Below, one piece after another: positions 16,650 through 25,278 of a stretch of DNA of 64,000 bases. Positions within the stretch are counted from its first letter, which is position 1. The number at the start of each line of letters is the position of its first letter. The stretch is from Tagaea sp965279565 (GTDB lineage: Bacteria; Pseudomonadota; Alphaproteobacteria; CACIAM-22H2). The stretch spans positions 868,001 to 932,000 of the forward strand of contig OZ257249.1 of NCBI GenBank assembly GCA_965279565.1, in the 5' to 3' direction. A program made the translations under genes and the position numbers. The notes under the pieces are model-generated. The model had not been told where the DNA came from and did no database searches. It saw nothing but the letters and a program-made list of their open reading frames with translations.

Positions 16650-17474
16650 ATGACCGTCACGCGCTTCGCCCCTTCGCCGACCGGACGACTGCATCGCGGC
16701 CACGCCTTCTCGGCGCTGTTCGCCCGTGCCGCGGGCACGCGCTTCCTGCTGCGCATCGAGGACACCGACCGCACGCGCTGCCGGCCGGAGTTCGAGGCCG
16801 GCATCTACGAAGATCTCGCTTGGCTCGGGCTCGACTGGGAACGCCCGGTGCGCCGCCAGTCGGACCACATGGCCGAATACGCGGTGGCGCTTGCGAAGCT
16901 CGACGCGCGCGGGCTTCTCTACAAGTGCTTCTGTACCCGCGCGGACATCGCGCGCGAGATCGAGGCGGCCGGCGGTGCCCCGCACGGCGACGCGGCGATC
17001 TATCCGGGCACGTGCCGCCACCGCACGGCGGACGATGTCGCCGAACGCGTCGCGTCGGGGGCGGCCTATGCGCTGCGCCTCGACGTCGCGAAGGCGATGG
17101 CTGAGACGGGTCCGCTCGAATGGCGCGACCGCGACGCCGGCGTGCAGAAGGCACAGCCCGATCTGCTCGGCGATGCCGTGCTCGCGCGCAAGGAGTTCCC
17201 GGCGAGCTATCACCTCGCCGTCGTCCATGACGACCATGTGCAGGGCATCGATCTCGTCACGCGCGGGACCGACCTGTTCGTCGCCACACATCTGCACCGC
17301 CTGCTGCAGGCGCTGCTCGGATACGGCGTGCCGGACTATCTGCATCACCGGCTGCTGCTCGATGCGGACGGCAAGCGGCTGGCCAAGCGGGCCGGGTCGG
17401 CGAGCCTCGCGGACCTGCGGGCGGGCGGTGAAGAACCCCGGAAGATCGTTATGGAACTTGGGTTTGATCCATAA
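16650..17474 (+). CDS. gluQ: Glutamyl-Q tRNA(Asp) synthetase
   Basis: 274 residues, the truncated glutamyl-tRNA synthetase paralogue that glutamylates queuosine in tRNA-Asp. The HIGH-like box is RFAPSPTGRLHRGHAFSA at the N-terminus, and FLLRIEDTDRTR follows. Zn ligands are in YKCFCTRADI and YPGTCRH (C-x-C ... Y ... C). The KMSKS equivalent is DGKRLAKRAG. The anticodon-binding domain of true GluRS is absent, as expected. The start is the ATG at 16650. An AT-rich tail (AAAATTGACTTTATC) follows the stop. Confidence 0.95.
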   Translation: MTVTRFAPSPTGRLHRGHAFSALFARAAGTRFLLRIEDTDRTRCRPEFEAGIYEDLAWLGLDWERPVRRQSDHMAEYAVALAKLDARGLLYKCFCTRADIAREIEAAGGAPHGDAAIYPGTCRHRTADDVAERVASGAAYALRLDVAKAMAETGPLEWRDRDAGVQKAQPDLLGDAVLARKEFPASYHLAVVHDDHVQGIDLVTRGTDLFVATHLHRLLQALLGYGVPDYLHHRLLLDADGKRLAKRAGSASLADLRAGGEEPRKIVMELGFDP

Positions 17475-17516
17475 AATTGACTTTATCTAAAATTAGCAGT
17501 AAATTTTACTGGTCCA

Positions 17517-17720
17517 ATGGAACACGTCCTCACCACCGTCGCGATCTATCTCGCCCTGCCCGTCGTTCTCGGCGGGCTGCTGGTCGGATTGCGTGCGCTC
17601 GTCGACGGACTGGCCTGGCTGATCCACGGCCCGCCGCCCAAGCCGCCGGACCCCGAACCGGTACGGACCGAGACCATCGTCCCGATCCCGCTCGCCCGGC
17701 TTGGTACTTTCAGCCCTTGA
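17517..17720 (+). CDS. Small single-span membrane protein
   Basis: 67 residues with one or two hydrophobic stretches (TTVAIYLALPVVLGGLLVGL) then a Pro-rich cytoplasmic-type tail (HGPPPKPPDPEPV). I do not recognise it. It follows gluQ by 42 bases and its 3' end overlaps the convergent PhyH gene by 11 bases. The coding assignment rests on composition and the clean hydrophobic segment only. Confidence 0.5.
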   Translation: MEHVLTTVAIYLALPVVLGGLLVGLRALVDGLAWLIHGPPPKPPDPEPVRTETIVPIPLARLGTFSP

Positions 17721-18540
17721 CCGGTTCCGGTGCCCGCGGTGCGGGCCGATAGAAATCCTGCCCGACCGTCGTGCGCGCTGCCGATGCGAGGATGGCGCTG
17801 TCGGGCAGCTTGTGGAGCTTGCGATACGACGGGTGCGACGTCTCGCGGAAGGGGCTGTTGCGCGCGGCGTTGTAGCAGCACAGCAGCACGTTGCGCGACT
17901 TCTCCGACCGGTTCTGCCCCGACGTGTGCAGCGTGTTGGAATGGAAGAACAGCGCGTCGCCCGGCGCCTGCTCGACATAAACGTGCTCGAGCACCTTTAG
18001 TGCCGCTTCGACGCGCTCCATGTCCGCACCCACCTGCCCGCCGACCACGCCGTGCTCGAGCCGGCCCAGCAGGTGCGAACCCTTCAGCACTTCAAGACAG
18101 CCATTCTCGCGCGTCGACGGATCGACCGAGATGAACACGCTCGCCATCAGCGGGAACAGGCAGTTGTTCTTGTACCAGTAGCCGTAATCCTGGTGCCAAT
18201 CCCACGCCCCGCCGACCTTCGGGCGCTTCATCGTCAGCTTCGAATGCCAGTGATAGACCTCGCTGCCGAGCAGCTTCTCCATCGAATCGACGATGCGCGC
18301 CGAGCGCGCGACGGCGCCGAACACGTCGTCGCCGGGATGGTTCCACAGCGCCAGTTCGGTCGAGGCCCCCTTGCTGTCGGGGCGGACATAGGTGTTTTTC
18401 GCGATGGCCGGATCGTTGACGATCGCGTCGGACAGCATCGCCACCTCGTCGGGCGCGAAAAGGCCGCGGCGCAGCACGTAACCGTCGCGATGGAAGGCGG
18501 CGATCTCGGCCGCTGTCAGGCTCAGGTCGGCGGCGGGCAT
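17710..18540 (-). CDS. Phytanoyl-CoA dioxygenase (PhyH) family protein
   Basis: 276 residues of the Fe(II)/2-oxoglutarate oxygenases of the PhyH type. The iron facial triad is visible: His and Asp in AWDWHQDYGYWYKN (HxD) and the distal His in FHSNTLHTSGQNRSEKSR, with the following Arg as the likely 2-oxoglutarate anchor. The N-terminus (AFHRDGYVLRRGLFAPDEV) is typical. The substrate is unknown; the family hydroxylates acyl-CoAs, ectoine and many small molecules. It sits 29 bases downstream of the Nudix gene on the same strand and is probably co-transcribed. Confidence 0.9.
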   Translation of the reverse strand: MPAADLSLTAAEIAAFHRDGYVLRRGLFAPDEVAMLSDAIVNDPAIAKNTYVRPDSKGASTELALWNHPGDDVFGAVARSARIVDSMEKLLGSEVYHWHSKLTMKRPKVGGAWDWHQDYGYWYKNNCLFPLMASVFISVDPSTRENGCLEVLKGSHLLGRLEHGVVGGQVGADMERVEAALKVLEHVYVEQAPGDALFFHSNTLHTSGQNRSEKSRNVLLCCYNAARNSPFRETSHPSYRKLHKLPDSAILASAARTTVGQDFYRPAPRAPEPVKG

Positions 18541-18569
18541 GCGTTCCTCCGGAATTTCGCGGAAACCTA

Positions 18570-19415
18570 TCAGCGGCGCAGGCCCGCGACAATGTCGAGA
18601 TAGTCCGCGCGGCCCGGATCGACGAGGCCGTGGCGCACGAAGAAATCGATCAGCACGAGACTGCAGTTGAACTTGAACTCGCGCGTCTCGGAAACGACCT
18701 CCGCGGCCTTGCGCCACGGCCACAGGAAGAACTCGTCGATCTCGCCGTCGGTGTTGCGCGGCACGAAATCGGCGGGCAGTTCCAGATCGAAACAGAACTG
18801 CACGTCGGGTTTGAGCCCGTCCTCGGCATCCATGCGATAGGTGATCGCACCCACGCACACGGCCTGGCGCGCGAGCTCTTCGGGAATGCCGGCTTCCTCC
18901 CAGCATTCCTTGACCATGTTGTCGTGCAGGCCGAGCCCGACCGGCTGGCCGCCGGCGACCGTGTTGTCGAGCATGCCGGGATAGGTCGGCTTGTTCTTCG
19001 CCCGGCGCGCGACCCAGACCTGCGGGCCGTCGGGGGTGCGCACATAGCCGGTCATGTGCACGCCGTACGACCGGATGCCGAAATGCGGTGCCGCCGCGCG
19101 CTCGATCCGCAGCAGCGGTTCGGCACCCCAGCTCGTCAGCACCGGATAGGCCTCGTTGCGCCGGCCGCGCACGATGCCGTCGGCCTCGAGCACGCGCACC
19201 ACGCGCTCCAGCGCCTGGCTGCGCTGGTCGGCGTCCTTGAACGCGTCCGACAGGTGCACGCGGTCGGAAGTCACGGCGAAGACGTTCGGGAAATCGCGCA
19301 GCCGTTCGGCCAGCCGGTGGCGTACCGCACCGATCGCATGGCCCGCGCAGGTCAGCGTGCGATAGGCGGCCGGATCGTGGACATTGCACTCGGCGATGCG
19401 GTCGAGAAACGACAT
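18570..19415 (-). CDS. Nudix hydrolase with DUF4743-type N-terminal domain
   Basis: 281 residues. The N-terminal ~110 residues (VHLSDAFKDADQRSQAL, EAYPVLTSWG) match the domain found before Nudix in thiamine-pyrophosphokinase-associated Nudix proteins of the Tnr3 type. The Nudix box reads GGQPVGLGLHDNMVKECWEE followed by AGIP. The catalytic EE is present, but the canonical Arg is Lys and the first box Glu appears as Leu, which I think is common in the bacterial members. It would hydrolyse a nucleoside-diphosphate-like or oxidised thiamine diphosphate substrate. It is upstream of PhyH, same strand. Confidence 0.85.
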   Translation of the reverse strand: MSFLDRIAECNVHDPAAYRTLTCAGHAIGAVRHRLAERLRDFPNVFAVTSDRVHLSDAFKDADQRSQALERVVRVLEADGIVRGRRNEAYPVLTSWGAEPLLRIERAAAPHFGIRSYGVHMTGYVRTPDGPQVWVARRAKNKPTYPGMLDNTVAGGQPVGLGLHDNMVKECWEEAGIPEELARQAVCVGAITYRMDAEDGLKPDVQFCFDLELPADFVPRNTDGEIDEFFLWPWRKAAEVVSETREFKFNCSLVLIDFFVRHGLVDPGRADYLDIVAGLRR

Positions 19416-19464
19416 GGCGGGTCCGCTTGTGGTGGAACGCGAAAACGCTCTATAGCATGCGCGC

Positions 19465-21096
19465 ATGGAACGCCGCATCGAAGACGCGCTCGCCGCCGCC
19501 CGCCGCTACGAGGCGGCCGCGCGCGCGCGTTTCGCCACCCTGCTCGTGCGCGACGGCCGGATCGATCCGGCAACACTGGAAACGCACCAGAGTGCGGCCC
19601 ACGGCTTCGCATGGCTGGCCGCGAGCGTGGCCGCCCTCGACGGGCTGGCACGCTGGGCCGACGCACTCGCCGCACAGGGCCGAAGCGACGCGCGCGTGCC
19701 CGCGATCCTCACGCTCGGCTTTTCCGAATATCTCGCGCGCCTCGCCCATGGACTGCCGCTCGCGCAGAACGAAACGCTGCGCCCGGCCGAGATGGGCCTT
19801 GCCGCCGAGGCGGCCGTTCTCGCCACCGACCCGGCCGTCGCATCCTTCCTGTCAGGCGGCGAGCTTGCCGCGACGCGCGCCAGGCTCGTCGAGCTGCTTG
19901 CCGATTCGATCGCGCCCGACGCCGACGAGGCCGACGGGACGCTTGCGGAAATGCGTGACCAGCTGCGCCGCTTCGCCGCGGCGAAAGTCGATCCGTTCGC
20001 GCAAGGCTGGCACCGCGAGGACGCGATCATCCCGCTGTCGGTCGTCGAGGGGCTTGCCGAGCTTGGCGTGTTCGGCCTGTGCGTGCCCGAGGAATATGGC
20101 GGGCTGGGGCTTGGCAAGATCGCGATGTGCGCGACGAGCGAGGAGCTTTCGCGCGCCCACCTCGCCACCGGCTCGCTCGCCACGCGCGCGGAAATCGCCA
20201 GCGAACTCGTCCGCCTCGGCGGCACGGACGCCCAGCGCGCGCACTGGCTGCCGCGCATCGCCGACGGTTCGTGCCTGCCCACCGCCGTGTTCACCGAACC
20301 GGACACGGGCTCGGATCTCGGCTCGATCCGCACGCGCGCGGTGCGCGACGGCGCGGTCTGGCGCATCACCGGTGCCAAGACCTGGATCACGCATGCCGCG
20401 CGCGCCGACATGATGACCGTGCTGGCGCGCACCGATCCGGCGTCGAAGGACCATCGCGGCCTGTCGATGTTCCTTGCACCCAAGCCGCGCGGCACCGAAG
20501 CCGATCCGTTCCCGGTCGCGGGGCTTTCGGGCAGCGAGATCCGCACGCTCGGCTATCGCGGCATGAAGGAATACGAGCTTTCCTTCGATCGCTTCGAGGT
20601 TCCGGCCGACGGCCTGCTCGGCGGTACTGCCGGCGAAGGCTTCCGCCAGCTGATGGCGACGTTCGAATCCGCGCGCATCCAGACGGCCGCGCGCGCCGTG
20701 GGCGTGGCGGAGGCTGCCACGCTCGAGGCGCTTTCCTACGCGCGCCAGCGAAAGCAGTTCGGCAAGCCGATCGTCGCCTTCCCGCGCGTCCACGCGAAGA
20801 TCGCGATGATGGCGGTCGAGACGACGATCGCCCGCGTGCTGACGCGCGCCGCCGCGCGCGCCAAGGACGAGGGAAAGCGCTGCGACGTGGAAGCCGGCAT
20901 GGCCAAGCTCGTCGCCGCGCGCGCGGCGTGGGCGGCTGCCGACGATTGCGTGCAGATCCACGGCGGCAACGGCTATGCCGAGGAATACGCCGCCTCGCGC
21001 CTGCTCGCCGACGCGCGCATCCTCAACATCTTCGAGGGTGCCGCCGAGATCCAGGCGCAGGTGATCGTGCGCGGCCTGCTGGAGAAGCGGAACTGA
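19465..21096 (+). CDS. mcd: (2S)-methylsuccinyl-CoA dehydrogenase (ethylmalonyl-CoA pathway)
   Basis: 543 residues, some 150 longer than ordinary acyl-CoA dehydrogenases. The N-terminal extension (residues 1-145, including HQSAAHGFAWLAASVAALDG) is characteristic of Mcd. The FAD-dependent dehydrogenase core follows: FGLCVPEEYGGLGL, AVFTEPDTGSDLGSIRTRA, TGAKTWITHAARADMM, ARQRKQFGKPI, QIHGGNGYAEE and FEGAAEIQ with the expected catalytic Glu region. It oxidises methylsuccinyl-CoA to mesaconyl-CoA during acetyl-CoA assimilation and donates electrons to ETF, which is encoded 1.6 kb downstream. The B12 adenosyltransferase nearby also serves this pathway. Confidence 0.85.
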   Translation: MERRIEDALAAARRYEAAARARFATLLVRDGRIDPATLETHQSAAHGFAWLAASVAALDGLARWADALAAQGRSDARVPAILTLGFSEYLARLAHGLPLAQNETLRPAEMGLAAEAAVLATDPAVASFLSGGELAATRARLVELLADSIAPDADEADGTLAEMRDQLRRFAAAKVDPFAQGWHREDAIIPLSVVEGLAELGVFGLCVPEEYGGLGLGKIAMCATSEELSRAHLATGSLATRAEIASELVRLGGTDAQRAHWLPRIADGSCLPTAVFTEPDTGSDLGSIRTRAVRDGAVWRITGAKTWITHAARADMMTVLARTDPASKDHRGLSMFLAPKPRGTEADPFPVAGLSGSEIRTLGYRGMKEYELSFDRFEVPADGLLGGTAGEGFRQLMATFESARIQTAARAVGVAEAATLEALSYARQRKQFGKPIVAFPRVHAKIAMMAVETTIARVLTRAAARAKDEGKRCDVEAGMAKLVAARAAWAAADDCVQIHGGNGYAEEYAASRLLADARILNIFEGAAEIQAQVIVRGLLEKRN

Positions 21097-21097
21097 C

Positions 21098-21535
21098 ATG
21101 CGCCGCTTTGCTGCCCTGCTGCTTGCCGCGTTCGTCGCGTTCGCCCTGCCCGCATGGGCGGGCGAGGCCGACTGGCGGCGCTTCGCGCGCGAGATGAAGC
21201 TTGCCGACATCGACGGTTTCGTCGAGACGGTGCGCAGCGTGCGCGAGACGGGTGTGCTGCCCGAGACGCGCTATATCGACAAGTCGGCGGCCGAGAAGCG
21301 CGGCTGGCGGCCGGGCGGCGATCTGTGCCGCGCGTCGGGCGGGCGGGCCATCGGCGGCGACCGTTTCCAGAACCGCGAAGGCCGGCTGCCGTCCGCACCC
21401 GGCCGACGCTGGACGGAGGCCGATCTCGATTTCGACTGCGGGCGGCGCAACGCCAAGCGGCTCGTCTTCTCCAGCGACCGGCTCGTCTACGTGACGGTCG
21501 ACCACTACGAAACGTTCCGCGAGGTTCCGCGATGA
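21098..21535 (+). CDS. Secreted barnase-type guanyl-preferring ribonuclease
   Basis: 145 residues with a signal peptide (MRRFAALLLAAFVAFALPAWA). The mature part matches the barnase/RNase N1 family: RGWRPGGDLC, IGGDRFQNREGRLP (catalytic Glu in NREGRLP), RRWTEADLDFDCG, KRLVFSSDRLVYVTVDHYETF with the catalytic His in TVDHYETF. It would cleave RNA on the 3' side of G, in the periplasm or outside. The start is one base after the mcd stop. Its stop overlaps the start of a barstar homologue (ATGA), the classic toxin-inhibitor arrangement. Confidence 0.9.
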   Translation: MRRFAALLLAAFVAFALPAWAGEADWRRFAREMKLADIDGFVETVRSVRETGVLPETRYIDKSAAEKRGWRPGGDLCRASGGRAIGGDRFQNREGRLPSAPGRRWTEADLDFDCGRRNAKRLVFSSDRLVYVTVDHYETFREVPR

Positions 21536-21801
21536 AGCGCGCCCGGCTCGACGCGAGCCACGACACGATGGAAAAGGTCTACGCCAAGCTCGCGGCCGAC
21601 CTCGCTTTCCCGGCCCATTTCGCCGGCAATCTCGATGCGCTGTGGGACGTGCTGCTGCGCGACGTCGCCGGCCCGTTCGAGATCGTCTGGCCCGGGGCCG
21701 CGACGGCCGGCCGCGCCATCGGCCCCAAATTCAAGGCCCTGCTCGCCCTGCTGGCCGAGCTCGAAGAGGCGCGCGGCGACTTCCGTTTCAAGCGGCGCTA
21801 G
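21532..21801 (+). CDS. Barstar-family ribonuclease inhibitor
   Basis: 89 residues, the same length as Bacillus barstar. Family features: a beta-strand start, LAADLAFPAHFAGNLDALWDVL (the barstar FPxxYGxNLDALWDxL block whose acidic residues insert into the barnase active site), and a C-terminal helix LLALLAELEEARGDFRFK. It is cytoplasmic, protecting the producer until the nuclease is exported. It overlaps the barnase gene by four bases, so the two are coupled. Confidence 0.93.
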   Translation: MKRARLDASHDTMEKVYAKLAADLAFPAHFAGNLDALWDVLLRDVAGPFEIVWPGAATAGRAIGPKFKALLALLAELEEARGDFRFKRR

Positions 21802-21834
21802 ACGCGGCGGCCCGCGCGCACTAGGTAATTGTCG

Positions 21835-22047
21835 ATGGAAATCGTCCTCAAGGTCCTGCCCTACGTGATCGGCCTCGTCGTGCTCGGCGTGGTCGCGTCG
21901 CTGTTCACCGGCCTTGGCGGCGTGGCGCAGGGCGGCGAGTTCAACCGCCGCCACGGCAACCGCATGATGCGCTGGCGCGTCGGGCTGCAGGGGCTGGCTC
22001 TCGCCCTGCTCGCGCTCTACGCGTGGCTGCGCAACTCGTATGGTTAA
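21835..22047 (+). CDS. HIG1-domain twin-transmembrane protein
   Basis: 70 residues with two membrane spans (KVLPYVIGLVVLGVVASLFT and RVGLQGLALALLALYAWL) joined by GGEFNRRHGNRMMRWR, the pattern of the HIG1 / hypoxia-induced family. Members associate with cytochrome c oxidase or respiratory supercomplexes. I prefer the ATG at 21835 to the TTG at 21829. It overlaps the adenosyltransferase start by eight bases. The adjacency HIG1-adenosyltransferase-etfB is one I recall as conserved in alphaproteobacteria. Confidence 0.85.
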   Translation: MEIVLKVLPYVIGLVVLGVVASLFTGLGGVAQGGEFNRRHGNRMMRWRVGLQGLALALLALYAWLRNSYG

Positions 22048-22606
22048 GCTCACGCGCATCTACACCAAGGGCGGCGATGCCGGCGAGACGTCGCTGGGCG
22101 ACGGCAAGCGCGTGCCGAAGTTCGACGCGCGCGTGGCCGCCTACGGCACGGTCGACGAAGCCAATGCCTGCATCGGCATCGCGCGCCTGCATGCGAGCGG
22201 TACGGTCGACGCGATGCTCGCCGCGATCCAGAACGACCTGTTCGACCTGGGCGCCGACCTGTGCACGCCGGAAGCGGCCGATCGGAAATATCCGCCGCTG
22301 CGCATCAGCGAAACGCAGGTCGAGCGGCTGGAGCGCGAGATCGACGCGATGAACGCATCCCTCGCCCCGCTCGACTCCTTCATCCTGCCCGGCGGCACAC
22401 CGCTCGCGGCGTACCTGCATCTGGCGCGCACCGTGGCGCGCCGGGCCGAGCGCGAGATCGTGCGCCTCGCCGCCGCGGAGCCGGTCAATCCGGCGGCGAT
22501 CCGCTACGTCAACCGCCTGTCGGACCATCTTTTCGTCCTGTCGCGCCACGTAAACGACAACGGCACCAAGGACGTGCTCTGGGTGCCCGGAAAGAACCGC
22601 ACCTGA
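22040..22606 (+). CDS. Cob(I)yrinic acid a,c-diamide adenosyltransferase, PduO type
   Basis: 188 residues. Signature blocks: IYTKGGDAGETSLGDGKRV (ATP-binding loop at residues 7-25), AYGTVDEANACIGIARL, IQNDLFDLGADLC, DSFILPGGTPLAAYLHLART and CR-type helix VARRAEREIVRLA, ending YVNRLSDHLFVLSRHVN. It adenosylates cob(I)alamin to coenzyme B12, needed by ethylmalonyl-CoA and methylmalonyl-CoA mutases, which fits the presence of mcd in the same stretch. It overlaps the HIG1 gene by eight bases. Confidence 0.95.
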   Translation: MVKLTRIYTKGGDAGETSLGDGKRVPKFDARVAAYGTVDEANACIGIARLHASGTVDAMLAAIQNDLFDLGADLCTPEAADRKYPPLRISETQVERLEREIDAMNASLAPLDSFILPGGTPLAAYLHLARTVARRAEREIVRLAAAEPVNPAAIRYVNRLSDHLFVLSRHVNDNGTKDVLWVPGKNRT

Positions 22607-22619
22607 ACGCCCCCGCACG

Positions 22620-22648
22620 TTGACGCAACGCGGCCCAGCACCTATTGT
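22620..22648 (+). promoter_or_regulatory. Candidate sigma-70 promoter of etfBA
   Basis: TTGACG (22620-22625), exactly 17 bases, then TATTGT (22643-22648). Transcription would start near 22655, about 36 bases before the etfB ATG at 22691. AAAGGTG at 22672-22678 may serve as the ribosome-binding site. This suggests etfB-etfA-hbd-hisN is an operon separate from the adenosyltransferase. Confidence 0.65.
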
Positions 22649-22690
22649 CCGGCACCTTCTGCCGTCATTTTAAAGGTGCGGATTTCCGAG

Positions 22691-23440
22691 ATGAAAGTGC
22701 TGGTCGCGGTCAAGCGGGTCGTTGATTACAACGTCAAGATTCGCGTGAAGGCCGACAAGTCGGGCGTCGAGCTCGCGAACGTGAAAATGTCGATGAACCC
22801 GTTCGACGAGATCGGGATCGAGGAAGCCGTCCGCCTGAAGGAAAAGGGCACGGCAACCGAGGTGATCGCGGTCTCGCTGGGCGTCGCCCAGTGCCAGGAA
22901 ACGCTGCGCACCGCGCTCGCGATGGGAGCCGACCGCGGCATCCTCGTGCAGACGGACGCCGAACTCCAGCCGCTTGCCGTCGCCAAGTGCCTGAAGGCGC
23001 TGGTCGAGAAGGAGCAGCCCACGCTGGTCATCCTCGGCAAGCAGGCGATCGACGACGACTGCAACCAGACGGGCCAGATGCTCGCCGCCCTGCTGGGCTG
23101 GCCGCAGGGCACGTTCGCCTCGAAGATCTCGCCCGCCGGCGACACGATGGAAGTGGTCCGCGAGGTCGACGGCGGCCTCGAGACGATCTCGACGAAGCTT
23201 CCCGCGGTCGTCACGACCGACCTGCGTCTCAACGAGCCGCGCTATGCGAGCCTTCCCAACATCATGAAGGCGAAGAAGAAGCCGATCGAGACCGTGACGC
23301 CGGATGCGCTCGGCGTCGACGTCAGCCCGCGGCTCGCCACGCTCAAGGTCGAGGATCCGCCCAAGCGTGCGGGCGGCATCAAGGTGCCCGACGTCGCCAC
23401 GCTGGTGACGAAGCTACAGACCGAAGCGAAGGTGATCTGA
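22691..23440 (+). CDS. etfB: Electron transfer flavoprotein subunit beta
   Basis: 249 residues. The start MKVLVAVKRVVDYNVKIRVK and the AMP/ETF signature VVTTDLRLNEPRYASLPNIMKAKKKPI (recognition loop for dehydrogenase partners) are standard; KQAIDDDCNQTGQMLAALLGWPQ is also conserved. ETF accepts electrons from acyl-CoA dehydrogenases such as the nearby Mcd and passes them to ETF:quinone oxidoreductase. A GTG at 22676 would add five residues, but family members start at the ATG I used. It is followed by etfA after one base. Confidence 0.97.
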   Translation: MKVLVAVKRVVDYNVKIRVKADKSGVELANVKMSMNPFDEIGIEEAVRLKEKGTATEVIAVSLGVAQCQETLRTALAMGADRGILVQTDAELQPLAVAKCLKALVEKEQPTLVILGKQAIDDDCNQTGQMLAALLGWPQGTFASKISPAGDTMEVVREVDGGLETISTKLPAVVTTDLRLNEPRYASLPNIMKAKKKPIETVTPDALGVDVSPRLATLKVEDPPKRAGGIKVPDVATLVTKLQTEAKVI

Positions 23441-23441
23441 G

Positions 23442-24383
23442 ATGTCCGCCCTTGTGATCGCCGAGCATGACGGCTCGGCCCTGCGCCCCTCCACGCTCAA
23501 TGCCGTGTCCGCCGCCCTGAAGCTCGGCGTGCCGGTCGATGTGCTCGTCGCCGGTTCGGGTGCGTCCGCTGCCGCCGCCGAAGCCGCGAAGATCGCCGGC
23601 ATCGGCAAGGTGCTGCACGCGGACGATCCGTCGCTCGCCAACTCGCTGCCGGAGAACATGGCGCCGCTGCTGGTGAAGCTCGCGGCCGGCCGCACGCATC
23701 TGCTGATGGCCGCGACGACGCAGGGCAAGAACCTGATGCCGCGCGTGGCCGCCCTGCTCGACGTGATGCAGGTCTCCGACATCATCGCGGTCGAGAGTGC
23801 GGACACGTTCGTGCGCCCGATCTATGCCGGCAACGCGCTGGCGACGGTGCAGTCGAAGGACACCATCAAGGTCGTGACCGTGCGTGTCACCGCCTTCCCA
23901 GCCGCTGCACTGGGCGGCTCGGCCCCGGTCGAGGCGGCTTCGGGTGCAGCCGACAGCGGCCTGACGAAGTTCGTGAAGCAGGAACTGTCGAAGTCCGAGC
24001 GTCCGGAACTGACGGCCGCCAAGATCGTCGTCTCCGGCGGTCGCGGCATGGCGTCGGGCGACAACTTCAAGACCTATCTGGAACCGCTCGCCGACAGACT
24101 GGGCGCCGCCGTGGGTGCCAGCCGTGCAGCCGTGGACGCCGGCTTCGCGCCGAACGACTACCAGGTCGGCCAGACCGGCAAGGTTGTTGCACCGGATCTC
24201 TACGTGGCGATCGGCATTTCGGGCGCCATCCAGCATCTGGCCGGCATGTCGGGGTCGAAGGTGATCGTCGCGGTCAACAAGGACGAGGAAGCGCCGATCT
24301 TCCAGATCGCGGACTACGGCATCGTGGGCGACCTGTTCAAGCTGGTCCCCGAACTGACGGCCGCCCTGCCGGCGCGCAAGTAA
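23442..24383 (+). CDS. etfA: Electron transfer flavoprotein subunit alpha
   Basis: 313 residues. The C-terminal FAD-binding domain shows the family pattern: IVVSGGRGMASGDNF, LGAAVGASRAAVDAGFAPNDYQVGQTGK, VAPDLYVAIGISGAIQHLAGM and VIVAVNKDEEAPIFQIADYGIVGDLF. The N-terminal domain pairs with EtfB. It forms the FAD-containing heterodimer with EtfB in the cytoplasm. It is one base from etfB and 21 bases from the next gene, clearly one operon. Confidence 0.97.
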   Translation: MSALVIAEHDGSALRPSTLNAVSAALKLGVPVDVLVAGSGASAAAAEAAKIAGIGKVLHADDPSLANSLPENMAPLLVKLAAGRTHLLMAATTQGKNLMPRVAALLDVMQVSDIIAVESADTFVRPIYAGNALATVQSKDTIKVVTVRVTAFPAAALGGSAPVEAASGAADSGLTKFVKQELSKSERPELTAAKIVVSGGRGMASGDNFKTYLEPLADRLGAAVGASRAAVDAGFAPNDYQVGQTGKVVAPDLYVAIGISGAIQHLAGMSGSKVIVAVNKDEEAPIFQIADYGIVGDLFKLVPELTAALPARK

Positions 24384-24404
24384 CCGGAAACCGAGGAAAT
24401 CGAA

Positions 24405-25277
24405 ATGATCCAGAAGATCGGCGTTATCGGCGCAGGCCAGATGGGCAACGGCATCGCCCATGTCTGCGCGATGAACGGCTTCGACGTGCGCCTCGTGGAC
24501 GCGAACCCCGAAGCGCTGCCCAAGGCGCTGGCCACGATCGGCGGCAACATGGACCGCCAGATCAAGAAGGGTGCCATGACGCAGGAGGCCAAGGACGCGG
24601 CCCTCTCGCACATCGCGACCGGAACCGACTTCTCGCTCTTCTCCGACGCCGACCTGGTGATCGAGGCGGCGACCGAGAACGAGGCGGTCAAGCGCGAGAT
24701 CTTCAAGAAGCTCTGCCCGCATCTGCGCAAGACGGCGATCATCGCGTCCAACACCTCGTCGATCTCGATCACGCGGCTGGGCGCGTCGACCGACCGCCCG
24801 GCGCAGTTCATGGGCATGCACTTCATGAACCCGGTGCCGATCATGCAGCTCGTCGAGCTGATCCGCGGCATCGCCACGTCGAACGAGACCTACGAGCTGG
24901 TCAAGGAACTGACCGCCAAGCTCGGCAAGACGTCGGCGACGGCCGAGGATTTCCCGGCCTTCATCGTCAACCGCATCCTGCTGCCGATGATCAACGAGGC
25001 CGTCTACACGCTGTACGAAGGCGTGGGCTCGGTCGAATCGATCGACACGGCGATGAAGCTCGGCACCAACCATCCGATGGGTCCGCTCGAGCTTGCCGAT
25101 TTCATCGGTCTGGATACCTGCCTTGCCGTCATGCACGTGCTGTACGACGGGCTTTCGGATTCGAAGTACCGCCCCTGCCCGCTGCTGGTGAAATACGTCG
25201 AGGCCGGCTGGCTCGGCCGCAAGACCAAGCGCGGCTTCTACGACTATTCGGGGCCGAAGCCCGTTCCGACGCGCTGA
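24405..25277 (+). CDS. hbd: 3-hydroxybutyryl-CoA dehydrogenase
   Basis: 290 residues of the short 3-hydroxyacyl-CoA dehydrogenase type. Features: Rossmann loop IGVIGAGQMGNGIAHVCAMNG at the N-terminus, ASNTSSISITRLG, catalytic His/Glu region GMHFMNPVPIMQLVELIRG, GKTSATAEDFPAFIVNRIL and NHPMGPLELADFIGLDTCLAVM. It interconverts acetoacetyl-CoA and 3-hydroxybutyryl-CoA in butyrate/PHB metabolism or the entry to the ethylmalonyl-CoA route. It lies in the etfBA operon. Confidence 0.95.
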   Translation: MIQKIGVIGAGQMGNGIAHVCAMNGFDVRLVDANPEALPKALATIGGNMDRQIKKGAMTQEAKDAALSHIATGTDFSLFSDADLVIEAATENEAVKREIFKKLCPHLRKTAIIASNTSSISITRLGASTDRPAQFMGMHFMNPVPIMQLVELIRGIATSNETYELVKELTAKLGKTSATAEDFPAFIVNRILLPMINEAVYTLYEGVGSVESIDTAMKLGTNHPMGPLELADFIGLDTCLAVMHVLYDGLSDSKYRPCPLLVKYVEAGWLGRKTKRGFYDYSGPKPVPTR

Positions 25278-25278
25278 A

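Noticed and set aside
18570..19415. Degenerate, inactive Nudix box
   Set aside because: The Lys and Leu substitutions in the box appear to be usual for this DUF4743-linked branch, and the catalytic EE pair is retained.
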